A stretch of DNA of 64,000 nt from Otatea glauca (lineage: Eukaryota; Streptophyta; Magnoliopsida; Poales; Poaceae). Where the stretch lies: contig CM070725.1 in NCBI GenBank assembly GCA_036346275.1, forward strand, positions 31,124,104 to 31,188,103, written 5' to 3'. Shown here one piece after another: positions 44,701 to 57,950 of this stretch. The number at the start of each line of letters is the position of its first letter. The first letter of the stretch is position 1. The notes under the pieces were generated by a model. The model searched no databases, was not told the DNA's origin, and saw only the letters and a program-made list of their open reading frames with translations. The position numbers and the translations under genes are program-made.

Positions 44701-45354
44701 TGTGTTTGCACCAAAATTTAGCAAGTCAGTCAAAATCGGCAATGGAGTCAAAATGCGGAAACTAACAGACATGATTGGAAAGAGTTCAAGATATTTGGTA
44801 ACAGCAAGATCTTTAAAGAAAACAACCGTCCGAGATAAGGCCGATACGGATCAGAACTTGAAACGTGTTGTAGTAGGACACGATCGGCCGAAGGGTATAA
44901 AAGAAGGGCCAAAGCGAGCTGCAGGGGATCCAACACAATACAATCAACCAGTCTTTACTTACTTTTTCCTATCGATTAGGAGTAGTTCTTGTAATTTAGT
45001 CTTTGTAATCGATTTTGATCAATAAAGTTGCGCATCGTCGATTGTTGATCTTCGTCAATTACACCTCAGGTTCGATTTATTCTGATTTTGTTGCGCATCG
45101 CCTTCTTCAGAATCTATCTACCTTTATCCTCTGATTAGCCTTAATCGGTTAATTAGATTTATCCTGTTACTTTGATCTTAATCGGCTTCAAGCTGATTGA
45201 GTCTAAGTCGATTGATCGTTACGATCGGCTTTGTGAGAATTTTATATATTTTTACCTTGTCGGTTACAGGTCAAATCGACTAGCACGCTCTGAACCCGGT
45301 GTTCGTCTGGTGTGCTCCTGTCAGAAACCCTACATCAAGTTTTTGACGCCAACA
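44701..45354 (+). repeat. 5' LTR of element C
   Basis: The start TGTGTTTGCACC is my choice among nearby TG dinucleotides (44659 is an alternative). The end TTTTTGACGCCAACA is supported by the primer-binding site five bases later. The LTR contains GGGTATAAAAGAAGG and AATAAA-like signals near 45022, consistent with U3 and R. Confidence 0.6.
44896..44902 (+). promoter_or_regulatory. TATA box of the element C LTR
   Basis: TATAAAA within GGGTATAAAAGAAGGGC, in the middle of the LTR, followed about 120 bases later by GATCAATAAAGTTG, a probable poly(A) signal region. This spacing fits a U3-R layout. Confidence 0.6.
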
Positions 45355-45359
45355 CACTC

Positions 45360-45379
45360 TTGGCACGCCCAGTGGGACC
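45360..45379 (+). other. Primer-binding region of element C
   Basis: TTGGCACGCCCAGTGGGACC begins five bases after the LTR end. Its TTGGCACGCC core is shared with element A. Confidence 0.65.
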
Positions 45380-45380
45380 A

Positions 45381-47863
45381 ATGTCTTCCTCAGGAAAGTC
45401 GATTCCACCATCTGATCTCAACGTAGAAGCCATAATCGTCCCAACAATGGACGATTTGACTGCGGAGCAACGCCAAGGAATTGAAGCTCGGAAGACTGTG
45501 TTGGAGGAGATGATGCTAAGCTGTTATCAGAAAACTAGACGAGGCGTCACCCAAAAATCAGCCCTGCCGATGGTCAACGCCTTGGGAGACGCAGGTGTCA
45601 CAGAACCGGTAAGCCGACATCTGCCTGCCCAAGCCGAATTATCAGCTATGATTAATCAGTCTGTACACCACGCCTTAATAAACCAATCATCGGCTCTCGT
45701 AACAACGCTTAAGCCGATGATAGCAAATAGTGTTAAATCTATAGCCCAGGAGTTAGCCTCGTCAGAAAGTCTGCTTGACCCATTGCAAGCTCTGCCAAAT
45801 TATCCTGTTTTTTCAGTATCACAAAGCACGTAGAGCACAATGGCCGATCCTAAACCATCGGTTGTAACCTCACCCCCCCACCATGATGCCCACACAACCC
45901 ACGATCATATTGCCTAGGGACCCTCGGTCGAGTGGGGTGAGCCATTACCACTCCTACACCGACACCGCTAAGTTAGACGCATCAACAAATCTGCCGCCGT
46001 CGGCTCCGTTCTATGCTTTTCCTCAATCGGTTTCACAGCCGATTGGCTTCGAGAGATTCCCGCAAGAGCCTACCCTGCTTAGAAACCCAGGTCCACATAG
46101 GGTAGTAACATACTCAGAACCGTTTGTTCCAATGCCGGAACCTCAAGTCAGACATAATCGGCACGATCAGTACGATCGTGTGCCGACGACGCAGCATAAT
46201 TGGCAACCCGAGCTTGCACTAGGGGGGCAGAATGCCGACTATGACCGACATTATCAAGGGCCTGCTATGCCAATGGCCGATAATGTAAATTGGGCCGATC
46301 AGATCTCTACTGTTCTAAGGGATCAATTCGGCATACAACCAAAGGGGAAGGTTATCGGCTATAGAAAACCGTATCCTGATTACATAGATCGCATGCCGTA
46401 CCCTCACAATTTCAGAGTCCCAGACTTTGCGAAATTTTCTGGCAATGATTCAACTACTACTTTGGAACACATCGGACGCTTTATCGCTCAATGCGGTGAA
46501 GCGGCTCAGTCCGATGGACTAAAAATAAGATTGTTCCCATTGTCATTGTCCGGAGCAGCTTTTACCTGGTTTACTTGTTTACCTCCGAATTCGGTCCATT
46601 TATGGAACGATTTGGAAAGCCGATTCCACGAATACTTCTTTTCGGGCAGTTTGGAGCTCAGGATTTCCGATCTAAGCTCTGTCGCGAAGTTTGGGAATCG
46701 AATCGATTACATTAAAGGTTCGAAACAAGGAATCGATGTTTTAGCGTCACTTTGCCCGATAATCAACTTGCAGATTTAGCGTTTCAAGGATTGATTCCTC
46801 CGCTTAGGGAGAAGTTTGGAGGGCAAGAGTTCGCTGATTTAAGTCGCTTACTTCATCGTCTATCGGCTCAAGAAAGCCGATTCCCTGATAGTAAAGCGTT
46901 TAAAGATAGATTCAAGACCAGTAATAATAATAAGGAGAAGGACAAGGCCAAAGTCAATATGGTCGAATATTGTCCCAGTGACTCTTCAGAGGACGATGAA
47001 GCAGAAATAAATATAGCCAAATGGGTAAAAGGATCTAAAAAGTCCTTAGTCTATTCTTGGCTAAAACCGACTAGAAATAAGTCAGAGTTTAAGTATGCCT
47101 TTGATGATTCCAAATGTGATCGTATTTTTGATTTGTGATTGCAAGAAAAGACAATACAGTTACCTGAGGGACACGTTATACCATCGGCCGATGAAATCAA
47201 GAAACGCAGGTATTGCAAGTGACACCATTCTTTTTCCCACAATACTAACGACTGCAATATTTTCCGTCAACAGATCCAGTCGGCTATCGAGGACGGTCGG
47301 CTAAAATTTGCTGATGAGCCGACCATGCAAGTCGATGCTGATCCATTCCCAATCAACATGGTTCAATGCTCGGCTAAAGGAAAGGAGCCGATGCGAGATG
47401 AGCCGAAGAAGGATCGGCAAGTCGACGACCATTCAAATTCAAGCGGCGGCCAAACATTGAAAATTACAATCGGCTCATTACAAATAGAAGCCGATCATGA
47501 AGGGAGAAATTCGAAAACCATTAAACCCAAAGGACATTCTTAGGTGGGTAAATGGTACAAAGCTGAAAAATCACCGTCAAGGCCGTCAGCCAGAAGATCG
47601 GGACCGACATTTTCACAGTTAATGGAAAAATACAAAAGAATGAATAGCCGACCACGACATCCTACTCACCGGTCGGATAATTTATATCGCACTGAAAATG
47701 TTGAGAGGGCCCATAGAAGATGTCCTTTTTGGCAGTTTTATAGGGAAAGGGGAGTAGCACTGCCATCCCCGTATACGTGCCCGATGGAGCATTACCCCCT
47801 TGATGATTGGCCAAGGCAATCGGCTAAAGATAGGCTGTCTGGGCCGATTCGGGATCACAGCTA
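45381..47863 (+). pseudogene. gag of element C
   Basis: Start MSSSGKSIPPSDL at 45381. The N-terminal part ends at TAG 45831, a frameshift follows, then a 299-codon stretch from 45883 with the capsid domain: YPHNFRVPDFAKFSGND, TLEHIGRFIAQCGEAA, LRIFPLSLSGAAFTWF-like LKIRLFPLSLSGAAFTW and LWNDLESRFHEYFFSG. After another shift near 46752 comes LADLAFQGLIPPLREKF. A zinc-knuckle-like YCK...HHSFSHNTNDC lies near 47210-47255, interrupted by TGA in place of the Trp codon. The tail to 47863 is basic. The capsid is recognisable but cannot be made as one protein. Confidence 0.85.
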
Positions 47864-47942
47864 AGGTTTCAGAAGGCCTGTTCACGAAAGGATATCTGGA
47901 CCAAAGCAAGTATCGAACCAGGTCGAAACAAAAAGGCCAAAC

Positions 47943-48782
47943 GTGGGCCAAGAAAATCTAGTCGGCAAGATAAGAAAACCAGTAGAGCCCAAGCCTAGAT
48001 GGTGTCCGTCTGGCCTTAGCCGATCACAACGCAGACGACTTCAGATGCTAAGGACTCAAGAGATCCGAAAAGCCGACGCTGAGAAACAGAGGGACGACAC
48101 TTTCAATGAGCTTCGTCTGGTCAAGGTCGTCAAGAAAGAATGGAGGAAAAAGGAACAAGCCGAGGAAGACTTTGAATCGGCAGACGATCTAGATTCTCCC
48201 ATGATTAGGGTTGATACACCTCCAATGGACATCAATATGGTGTTCACATTGCCGGCCGAATTCAAAATCAAAACTGAATCGGCTAAAGAAACGTTCGCCC
48301 AATCATGTTCGGGAGTCCAAAACGCAATCTTTGAGAAGCCAAGAGATGATCATTGGCATCTGAAGCCGTTATATCTGAAAGGATATATAAATGGAAAGCC
48401 GATATCGAGGATGCTGGTAAATGGCGGGGCCACAGTAAACTTGATGCCCTATACGACTTGCAAGAAACTAGGTAAGTCTAACGAAGATTTGATCAAAACT
48501 AACATGGTTTTAAACGACTTCACAGGCGATCCCACAGAAGCCAAAGGTGTCATGGTTACAGAACTAACCGTCGGCAGTAAAACTTTGCTGACTGTGTTTT
48601 TTGTTATTGATGCTAAAGGAAACTATAGCGTTCTGCTTGGAAGGGACTGGATTCATGCAAACTGTTGCATACCGTCAACCATGCATCAAGCGCTTGTCCA
48701 ATGGAATGGAGAAGAGGTTGAAATTATCACGGCCGACACATCGGCTCACATTGCCATGGCCAGTTCTGACGCGAATTTGTAA
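47943..48782 (+). pseudogene. Aspartic protease region of element C, active-site Asp lost
   Basis: A 279-codon open stretch. The N-terminal half is basic (SRSQRRRLQMLRTQEIRKA). The retropepsin core reads LYLKGYINGKPISRMLVNGG, ATVNLMPYTTCKKLGK and GNYSVLLGRDWIHANCCIPS. The expected catalytic DGGA is NGGA (AAT at about 48421), a G-to-A change that should abolish cleavage, although the frame is otherwise intact. Confidence 0.82.
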
Positions 48783-50756
48783 CATGAAGAAGCAGAATGT
48801 ATATCGGGAAAGACCCTAGAAGATTGTGATTTCATCTGCGTGAGCAAGACAGGACTTGTGCCGATCAGTGTCAAGCCAGGCACATTTGATCGAGCAAACG
48901 AAGTGCTACGCCGATGGGGACAAGAAAAACAGTGAAGGCGTTACAAGACAAAATGCAAAGCTATCGGCAAACGACGGATAGCTATGAGGCTATAGAAGAC
49001 TTTGAAGAGATTGAAAAGTTGGGTTAAGGCTTCACGTCCACCGATCTGCTTGAAGAAGTTGATACAGGTAATGGTGATAGAAAAAGACCAACTTTTATTT
49101 GCGCAAAATTAGATGTAAAATATAAAGAAAAGTTAATCAAAATCCTCAGAGAATATAAGGATTGTTTTGCGTGGGAATATCACGAGATGCCAAGTTTAAG
49201 CCGACAATTGGTCGAACATCAGCTACCCATTAAACAAGGTTATCGGTCGTTTAAACAGTACCCTAGACGTTTTAATCCAGCCTTATATAAAATTATAAAA
49301 GAAGAAATAGAACGACTGTTGGAGGCTAAATTTATAAGGCCTTGCCGATATGCGGAGTGGGCTTCCAACATTGTTCCAGTCATGAAGAAGAACGGAAAAC
49401 TTCGAGTATGTGTCGACTTTAGAGATTTGAACAAGGCGACACCAAAAGATGAGTACCCGATACCGATAGCCGATATGCTTATCGATGCTGCATCAGGGAA
49501 TAAGATAATAAATTTTCTGAACGGGAATGCCGGATATAATCAGATATTCATGGCAGAAGCCGATATACCGAAAACAACTTTTAGATGTCCTGGGGCCATA
49601 GGCTTATTTGAGTGGAAGGTTATGACTTTCGGTTTAAAGAACGCCGGGGCAACATACCAACGAGCCATGAATCTGATTTTTTATAATTTAATCGGCCACA
49701 TAGTTGAGATATATATCGATGGTGTCATAGTAAAGTCTGTGGATGACTTGCAGCATTTGGCCGATTTAGAAAAAGTTTTTCAGAACATAAGATCGCATGG
49801 TTTGAAGATGAATCCTTTCAAATGTGCGTTCGGCATGTCGGTTGGGCAGTTTTTGGGTTTTATGGTGCATGAGAGGGGGATTGAAGTCAATCAAACAAGG
49901 GTCAAAGCCATAGTCAATACAATGCCCCCGACGTGCAAAAATGAGTTACAGAAATTGATCGGCAAAATTAACTATCTCCGAAGGTTCATCTCGAATCTCT
50001 CCGGACGGATCTGCGCCTTTACCCCACTATTAAAGTTAAAGGATAATCAAGAGTTTGTATGGGGAGCTGATCAGCAAAAGGCTTTCGACGACGTTAAAGA
50101 ATATTTGGCTAATCCTCCAGTTTTGGCCGCACCGCAAAAAGGGATTCCGTTCAAGTTATATATATCGGCCGAAAAGGAGACTATTGGGTCTATTTTAGCA
50201 CAAGAAGTTGATGGAAAAGAAAGGGTTATCTTTTATTTAAGCCGACGCCTTCTTGATGCTGAAGTCAGGTACCCTTTCGTTGAGAAATGGTGCTTGTCTT
50301 TATACTTCTCATGTACAAAGCTAAGATATTACATTTTAGCATCGGCTTGTAAGGTAATCTGTAAAACCGATGTTATAAAGTACATATTATCAGCTCCGAT
50401 ATTGCGAGGGCGACTTGGCAAATGGGCTTATGCCTTGGTAGAGTTCGACCTGATATACGAATCGGCTAAAGCAGTTAAGGGACAAATTCTGGCCGATTTT
50501 ATAACAGGACATGACACTGCTGCCGATTTGGTATCCGTGGCCCCTTGGCAATTGTTTTTTGATGGTTCTGTGTGCAGAGAAGGCGATGGAATCGGTATAG
50601 TGCTCATATCGCCTAAAGGGCATAATTTCGAATTCGCATTTCGGCTAAATAGCCGATGCTCAAATAATCAGGCAGAGTGTGAAGCATTGCTCAAGGGTTT
50701 GCAGTTATTGGAAAATATCGGAGCAAGTACGGTTGAGGCATACGGAGATTCTATTC
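48783..50756 (+). pseudogene. RT, RNase H and start of second RNase H of element C
   Basis: The linker (48783-49186) has stops at 48780 and 49024. A 523-codon region from 49187 covers RT: KNGKLRVCVDFRDLNKATPK, FLNGNAGYNQIFMAEAD, FGLKNAGATYQRAMN, EIYIDGVIVKS, QFLGFMVHERGIEVN. Two catalytic positions are changed: FLDG is FLNG (about 49519), and YIDD is YIDG (about 49720). RNase H (FKLYISAEKETIGSILAQEV, AEVRYPFVEKWCLSLYF) and the start of the second RNase H (FFDGSVCREGDGIGIVLISP, NNQAECEALLKGL, EAYGDSI) follow. Element D is inserted after EAYGDS; the sequence resumes at 61725. Confidence 0.88.
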
Positions 50757-52383
50757 TGAAGGACCGAAATGGCGAACAGAGGGGGGGTGAATGGTCGCAA
50801 ATAAAAATTCCCCCAAAATACTCCAACAAAAACCTCGACAAGATCGCTCAAAAGGAATTGTGAAAAACCCGAAAAACTAGACAACTATGTGTACCCCAAG
50901 CTTGCATGGATAAGTACCATAAAATATGTGGGGATTTTTGAGTCACAATCCTGGTTGTCTAGTGTCCAAGATAAAGAGGAATCAATTCAAACTCTTGCTT
51001 TTAGAAAGGACATCAATTCAAATCACAAAAGTCACTTTCAGAAAAGCAAAAGCAGAATTCCCAGAACTTGTCCTCAATTTGCACAGGAGGTTGGTGGGTT
51101 TCTGTAGCTCACAAAATTTTGAGACTTTTTCTCCCTGTGAGCATCAGAGTCTTGAAGAACTCCACCAAATTTCTCCTCAAAAGCCTTACAGAAAAAACAC
51201 GAAAAATCGAAGAACACAGTCTGGTCAAGAACTTCGAGCAGAACGTTTGGGGCTCGGTTTTCACCTCATGGCGCCCAAACGGTAAAACAAGTGAACTCCA
51301 AAATTTTTCTGCAAGCGGATATCAGAGTCCCGCACCTCCTCCAACAAGAATCACTCAAAAGGATTTTCTATATGTTTACAAAAATCAAACACTGACTGCT
51401 GCGAAGAACAAGTTCAGAACAAAGTTGGAACTTGAAAGAAAAGATGTTCTCTACTCAATCCAAGAGTGCAAAAGAGATGTAAAACCATATGAACACACTC
51501 AAAACATCCAAGAACAGCAGCATTTAGAAGGAGGAGGCAAATCCAAATTACTTGAAAGTAAATTGCGGGAATGTAATTGCGGGAAAGTAAATGCTGAATT
51601 TAAATTGCGTAAAGTAAAGACATAATGTAAATCATAAAATAAATTCAGAGGTGGATGAATAAAACTTTCATTTCTGGAAGGAGGTTACAAAGCCTCACAT
51701 TCATGTGGGCAAAGCTCAAATGAGCATCAAAAACCTCAACACCTTCAAGGGAAGGAGGCTACCCCTCCACCCCTATTTATACTACTCTTGGGCCACCTAC
51801 CACCCTTGGATGAGTCCCTCAACCCTAGAGCACTCATCTAAGGGCTAGGATTAACCCACACACACAGCCATGCAAGGGCTAACCCAAAACCCACACACAT
51901 ACAGGGTTTTCTTGCACGGTTTTCAAAGCATACTACCTAGACCCGCTAACCTATCAACTAGACCTCAATCAAGCGGTCCTCATTGATCCACGCGGCATCT
52001 AGCTAGCATCATCTCCTTTCCTTGTCTTCTTGACTTGCCGGACTCCGTCTCCGATCATCTTCCGCGATCTCCCAACCGTCTGGACCTCCGGCGCTCCTCG
52101 CCTAGTCCGGTCATCCTTCGCCTCACCATGACCTAGCACCGTCGTCCTGCAACCATCAAAGACAAGGAAACTCCTCACATAGCAATGCCCACAAAGATGT
52201 GCAATAAACCATCCAACTCATCACTACGCGTCCATACGACCAGGTCTTGCCACTCTGGCAGAGACAACTCAAATTGCTTCATTTTGAAAATCAATCCAAA
52301 TCAAACTCAAACTTGAGCACACCTTGCTCAAATAAAGTCAAATACTCATCACAAACATGGATGGACCTCCACATGGTCCTTCA
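50757..52383 (-). repeat. 3' LTR of element D
   Basis: 1627 bp, TG...CA. The polypurine tract AAGGGGAGAT lies directly upstream on the minus strand (52384-52394). It differs from the other LTR mostly by one-base length changes in homopolymers. Confidence 0.95.
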
Positions 52384-54296
52384 ATCTCCCCTTGATGAGT
52401 ATATTGACAAACCATACAAAAGGCATAAATTTGAGTTTGAAGAAAATGAAGAAGAAAGCAATTTTAGTTGCAAAGTCAAACTTGGTCCAAAGATAGAAAT
52501 TAGAACCATGACCAAGTTGACGAAGAGGAATTCAGATTTTAGAGTTAAATTTAAGAAAGAGCAAGTTTTCAACAAAAACTCTAAAATCCAACTAAACATG
52601 TCAAATGTGATTATGAGATTATGATCCAATGTAAGTAGTAGCATAGTTTTACAAAGATCATAATAACCAAATAAGCATTCACATTTTATCTTTTTAGTGA
52701 TGCCTTTTCTACGTTATCTCCCCTTTTGGCAATATAGGCATCAATTTTTTTATGTATGCATGAAATGCAATCGAAAGAGCTTTGAGGATTATCAATTGAT
52801 CAAAATGGAAGGATATTACACCAAGCTTGTCAATTTGAGAAGATGACTAAACTAAGACATGTCCAAGTGCAAATACGAGCTTAGTTTTGAATATTTCATT
52901 TTTAGCAAGAATTGACAAGTGCAACACTTAGCTTTAGTTTCAAAAATAGAAGAATAGCCACTCTAAGGATCAAAGGAAAACCTAGAGTTCAACCTACTCA
53001 ACACGTTGGGGAATCTAGAAGAGCATACAAGGTCCTTGGGCTCATTTATCACTTAATGCAAATTTTGATTTATCATCATACAAGACATAGCGGGTGCAAA
53101 TGTTTGACATTATTTGCATTCTTTACCCACATATGTCTTTGTTTTTAATTTATTTGCATTTTCTTTTGACAACCAATTGACTCAAGCCGTATCGACCATC
53201 TCAAGATGAGCTCTTAAGAGGATGGTCTAGGTCAAACACGATGTATTCAAGTTCATCCCAAGTGCAATGGGAAGCGGTCTTGTGAATACAAGGTGTTGAG
53301 TCGTATGTGCACAAGAAGAGTCAATTTTGTTTAATTTTCATTTTTAGCACAACGATTCATGAGCAATTGAAGGACTCTGCATGGATCAAACTAGTTTCAC
53401 CCAAGTTGCTATAGGGACTCTAGAGAACTCCTAAATTTCTCAAATTATGGCACAAACCTCTAGAGAAGAAACCTAGCAAGTAAAAGCAACAAGTTTCATC
53501 AAGTTTTTCATTTAAGGCTTATTTCATTTTTAAGCTTAGCAAGTTAAATGAACTTGGACATACCTAAGCTAGTGATTTTCTTCAAATGATGTAGCATGGT
53601 GTATAGCATGAAGAAGAAATCAATTGCATAATAGACAAAGCTCATAAAGCAGAAAATGCAGTCTAAATGCAATGCATGAGCAGATTCCCAAACTCCCCTC
53701 AACAAATGAATCAATTTTAAGCTCAAATCTGGTTAAAGTTGAGTTATTATCAAGATTAGGCATAAAGAAAACCGAATGAACTCAATAATAACCAGAAAAA
53801 GCAGAATGAGGAGAAGAAGTCGAGAAGCGCAAAGCTGGATGGCTATAGAGCATAGAAAAGATAGAAGAGACTCACTACGGCTCGGACTCGCTCTTATCTT
53901 CCCAGTGGTGACATAGGGAAGTCGACTCTAGATCCCAACTAAGGAGTGCACATGCACTGTCTACCCAGGAGGCCCAATACCGCTAGACTTATAAGGCGTG
54001 AGGGAACTCAACCTAGAGAGAAGAGAGAACGACTAATCACGCATGATAGCAACCTAAAGCACAAGATAAGAGGTCAATGCAAGGCATGCAGAAGTCTAAG
54101 TGAGTGAACTCAACTCAAGAAAACAAGCCCAAAGTCACCCGGAAGAAACACAAAGAAAAGAAAAGTTGGAAGAAAACATATAATACATAATATACAAACC
54201 GGCTCCCCTCACGAAAGGCCGTAAGGGCTCACGACTCAAGCTCACTCCTCAAGGCAACAAATCTGGAGCTATCCAAAGGCTTGGTGAAAATATCGG
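52384..54296 (-). other. 3' internal region of element D downstream of pol
   Basis: About 1.9 kb between the end of RNase H and the polypurine tract. It is AT-rich, and I see no conserved protein. In Sireviruses this position may hold an extra, sometimes envelope-like, ORF; none is recognisable here. Confidence 0.55.
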
Positions 54297-55500
54297 CTAA
54301 TCAAGGTCACTCTCTGAATGAAGCGCGATATCTCCCTTCTCCACATGGTCTCTAAGGAAGTGATATCTAATATCAATGTGCTTGGTGGGAATGTTGCTTT
54401 GGGTTTTTAGCAATGCAAATAGCTGAAGTGTTGTCACGAGAAAAGTGGCACACTCTCTATCTCTAACCCATAGTCCCGTAAGGTCGATCTCATCCAGAGC
54501 ACAGCTCTGAGAATCGGTTGCGACAACATACTCGGCCTCGGTGGTGTGCAACTCGGATCGCTTCCTAGATGACCAAGAAACAAGAAGTGCCAATGAATTG
54601 GCAAGTGCCGAAGTGCTCTTCCTATCTATCCTACCCGACAAAGTCGGCATCGGAAAAGGCTCTAAGAGATAGACAAGAAGGCGAAGAGTACCAAATACCA
54701 TAATCGGTGGTAGCACGAAGGTACACGAAGATGCGCTTGACCGCTGGCGGTGAGAGCGCGAGGAGAAGCTTGAAATCGAGCGCACGGACACACAGCAAAA
54801 TGTATGTCGGCCTCGAAGCGGTGAGGTACAAGAGGAGCCGATCATGCTCAAAACTCCTTTTGATCGCAGGCTCACCATCCTCATCGGGCTCGAGGACAGC
54901 GGTGGTGGCCATAGGAGTCATCACCGGCTTCCCATCGGACATGTCGAAGCGCCTCGGGAGGTCACGGGTATATTTGCCTTGATGCAAGAAAGTACCCTCC
55001 GAGTCCGCTTGATTTGGAAGCCAAGAAAGTAGCTCAACTCGCCCATCATACTCATCTCAAACTCTGTGCTCATCACCTCGTAAAACTGAGACACAAGCGA
55101 ATGAGATGAGCCACCAAAATTATATCGTCCACATAAATCGGACAAGAAGAAAATGAGACTCATGGTGTCGATGAGCGAGTTTTGTCTACTATGCCCATTT
55201 TGAAGTCATGGTGAGAAGATAAGACTTGAGCCTCTCATACCATGCTCTGGGGCTGCTTGAGTCCATACAAAGCTTTGGAGAGCTTGTATACATGACTCGG
55301 AAACTTGGGGTTCTCGAATCACGGAGGTTGTTTGACATAAACCTCTTCCTCAATATAGCCATTGAGGAATGCACTCTTGACATCCATTTGATAGAGCTTG
55401 AAGCCCGGGATGCGAGAGAATGCAAGCGGGATCCTAATAGCCTCTAGTCTAGCTACAGGGCAAAGGTCTCCTCAAAGTCAAGACCCTCAACTGAGAAAAG
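54297..55500 (-). pseudogene. Copia RT and RNase H of element D
   Basis: RT fragments in several frames: MDVKSAFLNGYIEEEV-like codons near 55390-55340, the catalytic YVDD intact at 55124-55135 (IYVDDIIFGG), MSMMGELSYFLGFQIK, and the DMSDGKPVMTPMATTA linker. RNase H shows SWSSRKRSELHTTEAEYVVA and ends with KHIDIRYHFLRDHVEKGDIA and a stop at 54297. At least four frame changes separate the pieces, mainly small deletions relative to the family. Confidence 0.8.
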
Positions 55501-57950
55501 CCACGTGCAACTAGCCTAGCCTTGTTGCGAATGACAACCCCATCCTCACTCTGCTTGTTTTGAACACCCACTTGGTCCCAATGACATTATGACGGATGGG
55601 GGCTCGACAAGCTGCCATACCTTGTTCCTCTCAAAGTTCTCAAGTTCCTCATGCATAGCATTAATCCACGATTCATCGGATAATGCATGAGAAACATCTT
55701 CGGCTCAAAGGAGGCAACGAAGGCGAGTGGAGGCGGCGGACAAACTGATTTTGAGCGAGTGACGCGCTCAAGCAGATCACCAATGATCTCGATCGGTGGA
55801 TGAGCTTTCGGATATGACGGGAGGACCGAAGCGAGTGGCCTCTACCTCATGCACGAAGAGGTAGGAGCGAGCCACTCATTGAAGGAGAGTCGGAAGGCAA
55901 GGGGTGGTCACTCGAGGTGCGAAATGGAAGCAGGAGGCACCTCGGTATAGAGGCTGGATCGGTGGAACACCATCATCTCCATCATCCTCATCTTCTACAA
56001 AGATGGTCTCGGAGGGATAAGAAGAGCCTGAAACATCAGGTCTAGCTCCTGGGCTAGCCTCATCGAAGGTCACATCACAGGTCTCTATGATCCTATGCGC
56101 ATCAACACTCCAGACCCTATAGCTACGAGAAGAAGTTGAGTAACCTAGAAAGATACCATCGGAAGAGCGAGACTCAAACTTATCTAGGTTACCAGACTTC
56201 AAGATAAAACACTTGCAACCGAAAACGCGAAAATGAGACACACTGGGCTTTCGCCCATACCTCAACTCATAAGAAGTGCGATGCAAATGTGCTCTCAAAA
56301 ACACGCGATTAGAAACATGGCAAGCAAGTAGCTATAGCCTCATTAAAACTTCCTAGAGTCTTGTGACTCGTCTAGCATCGTCTGGCCATCTCAACCGAGG
56401 TCTGTTCTTCCTTTCCACTCGCCATTCTCACGAGGCGTAGGGAGAAGAGAAGCGATGCTCTAAACCGGACTCCACACAAAACTCTCAAAGTAGGAATTCT
56501 TGAACTCCGTGCCATTATCACTGCGTATAGCTCGTAATGCACCAGGAGCTCAATAGACAACCTCTTGATCAAACCCTGAAGTGAGAAAAGTCTCATCCTT
56601 GAGGCCATGAAGAATACCCAAGAGTATCTAGAAAAATCATCAACGATGACAAGAACATACCACTTCCCTCCTGCTTGTTGCACTCTCTTGGACCAACGGT
56701 GTCCATATGTAAAAGCTGTCTGGTGCATCGATCATCACTACTGTGATTGGAGGATGAGAAGCGATAACCATCTTGCCATGTCGGCAAGGAGAGCAAACTA
56801 AGTCTTTGACCATCTTGAGTTTGGGCAAACCCGAATGAGATCATGGCGCTAACTCGGTCAAATGATCAAAACCAATGTGACCAAGTCTCCTATGCGAGAA
56901 GGAGAGATCACGGGACTCGAAGCAATCAAACATCGAAGAGAGTCTCGGAAGAAGCGAAAAATCAGCACGAAAGACTCTCCCAAATCTAGAAATCCATAAA
57001 CTAACCCTCTGATGAATCAAGGATTCTCGGGCATTACTCTTGAAGCTTACCTCGAAAGAGTCATCGATAAGTTGAGAAGCAGAGAGCGGATTGTATTGCG
57101 ACTTACTTACTAAGGCAACATCTTTAAGAATGAAATTTTGGTTAATGCACGGATGGTACCTTTAGCAATGACTCTACGAAGATGCATCCCCAAAGTGATT
57201 AACTCATCACCGGGGCTCGGACTAGGGAAGAGAACCAACGAGAATCTCGGTCATATGGCGAGAACAACCGAGTCAACAATCCAAACATCGCCCTTCCCCA
57301 TCCGACGAACTGATCAAGACACAAGAGAGAAAGATGACTCGATCTTGGGATAGAGTGAAGACTTAGGAACCCAATCTTGAACCATCGACACCTCAGTACC
57401 GACCACGAGAAGAAGGCGGACTTGAGTGTCTCTCGACGCTCAACTCTCACACGATCGGGAGCAACTCGTAGATAATCTAGGAGTCAAAGCGGGTTGGCAC
57501 GCCGTGGTGCAAAAGCGGACCATCCCGAGAAGGTGCTGGATCTCCTACCGAGAAAACACCTCACGCCCGATATCTACCTCGATGGGAAAAGCGAGGAATA
57601 TCAAGAGGACGGCGGAAAGATCGACTCTGAACAGCTCGGGACTAAAACTCGAAGAACTAGCATGAAAACCAAGTCCGGGCCTTTGCCCAAAAACAGCGAC
57701 TCTCTAACTTTGTCTAGAAGCGGTGTGTGTCTTAGGAGCACTCAAAGTGCGGGATGACCACGAATACCCTTAAGAGCGACAACACGCTCACACCGAGTGA
57801 TCTTGGCGCGCAAGCGTAAATCTACTAGGTGACCATCCTTCTTACGGAAGGTGCATGTGTGCCAGCCTTGCTAGAGGCGAAGCAATAGGAGTAACACCCT
57901 ACAGTCGGAAGTCCTATGGACAACCCAGTGAGACCTAAACACGGTGGTAC
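55501..57950 (-). pseudogene. Copia pre-integrase and integrase of element D
   Basis: Pieces seen on the minus strand: VCSPCRHGKMV (zinc/pre-integrase junction), IRSDNGTEFKNSYFE near 56527-56480 (second catalytic Asp present), ENGEWKGRTD (third-residue region, frame uncertain), then ELRYGRKPSVSHFRVFGCKC and DGIFLGYSTSSRSYRVW (56304-55876). No continuous ORF. Between about 57000 and 57950 only weak matches to the protease/pre-integrase part are visible. Confidence 0.7.

Noticed and set aside
54707..55447. Plus-strand ORFs in element D (91, 62 and 73 residues)
   Set aside because: They are antisense to copia RT fragments, whose YVDD and flanking motifs are on the minus strand.
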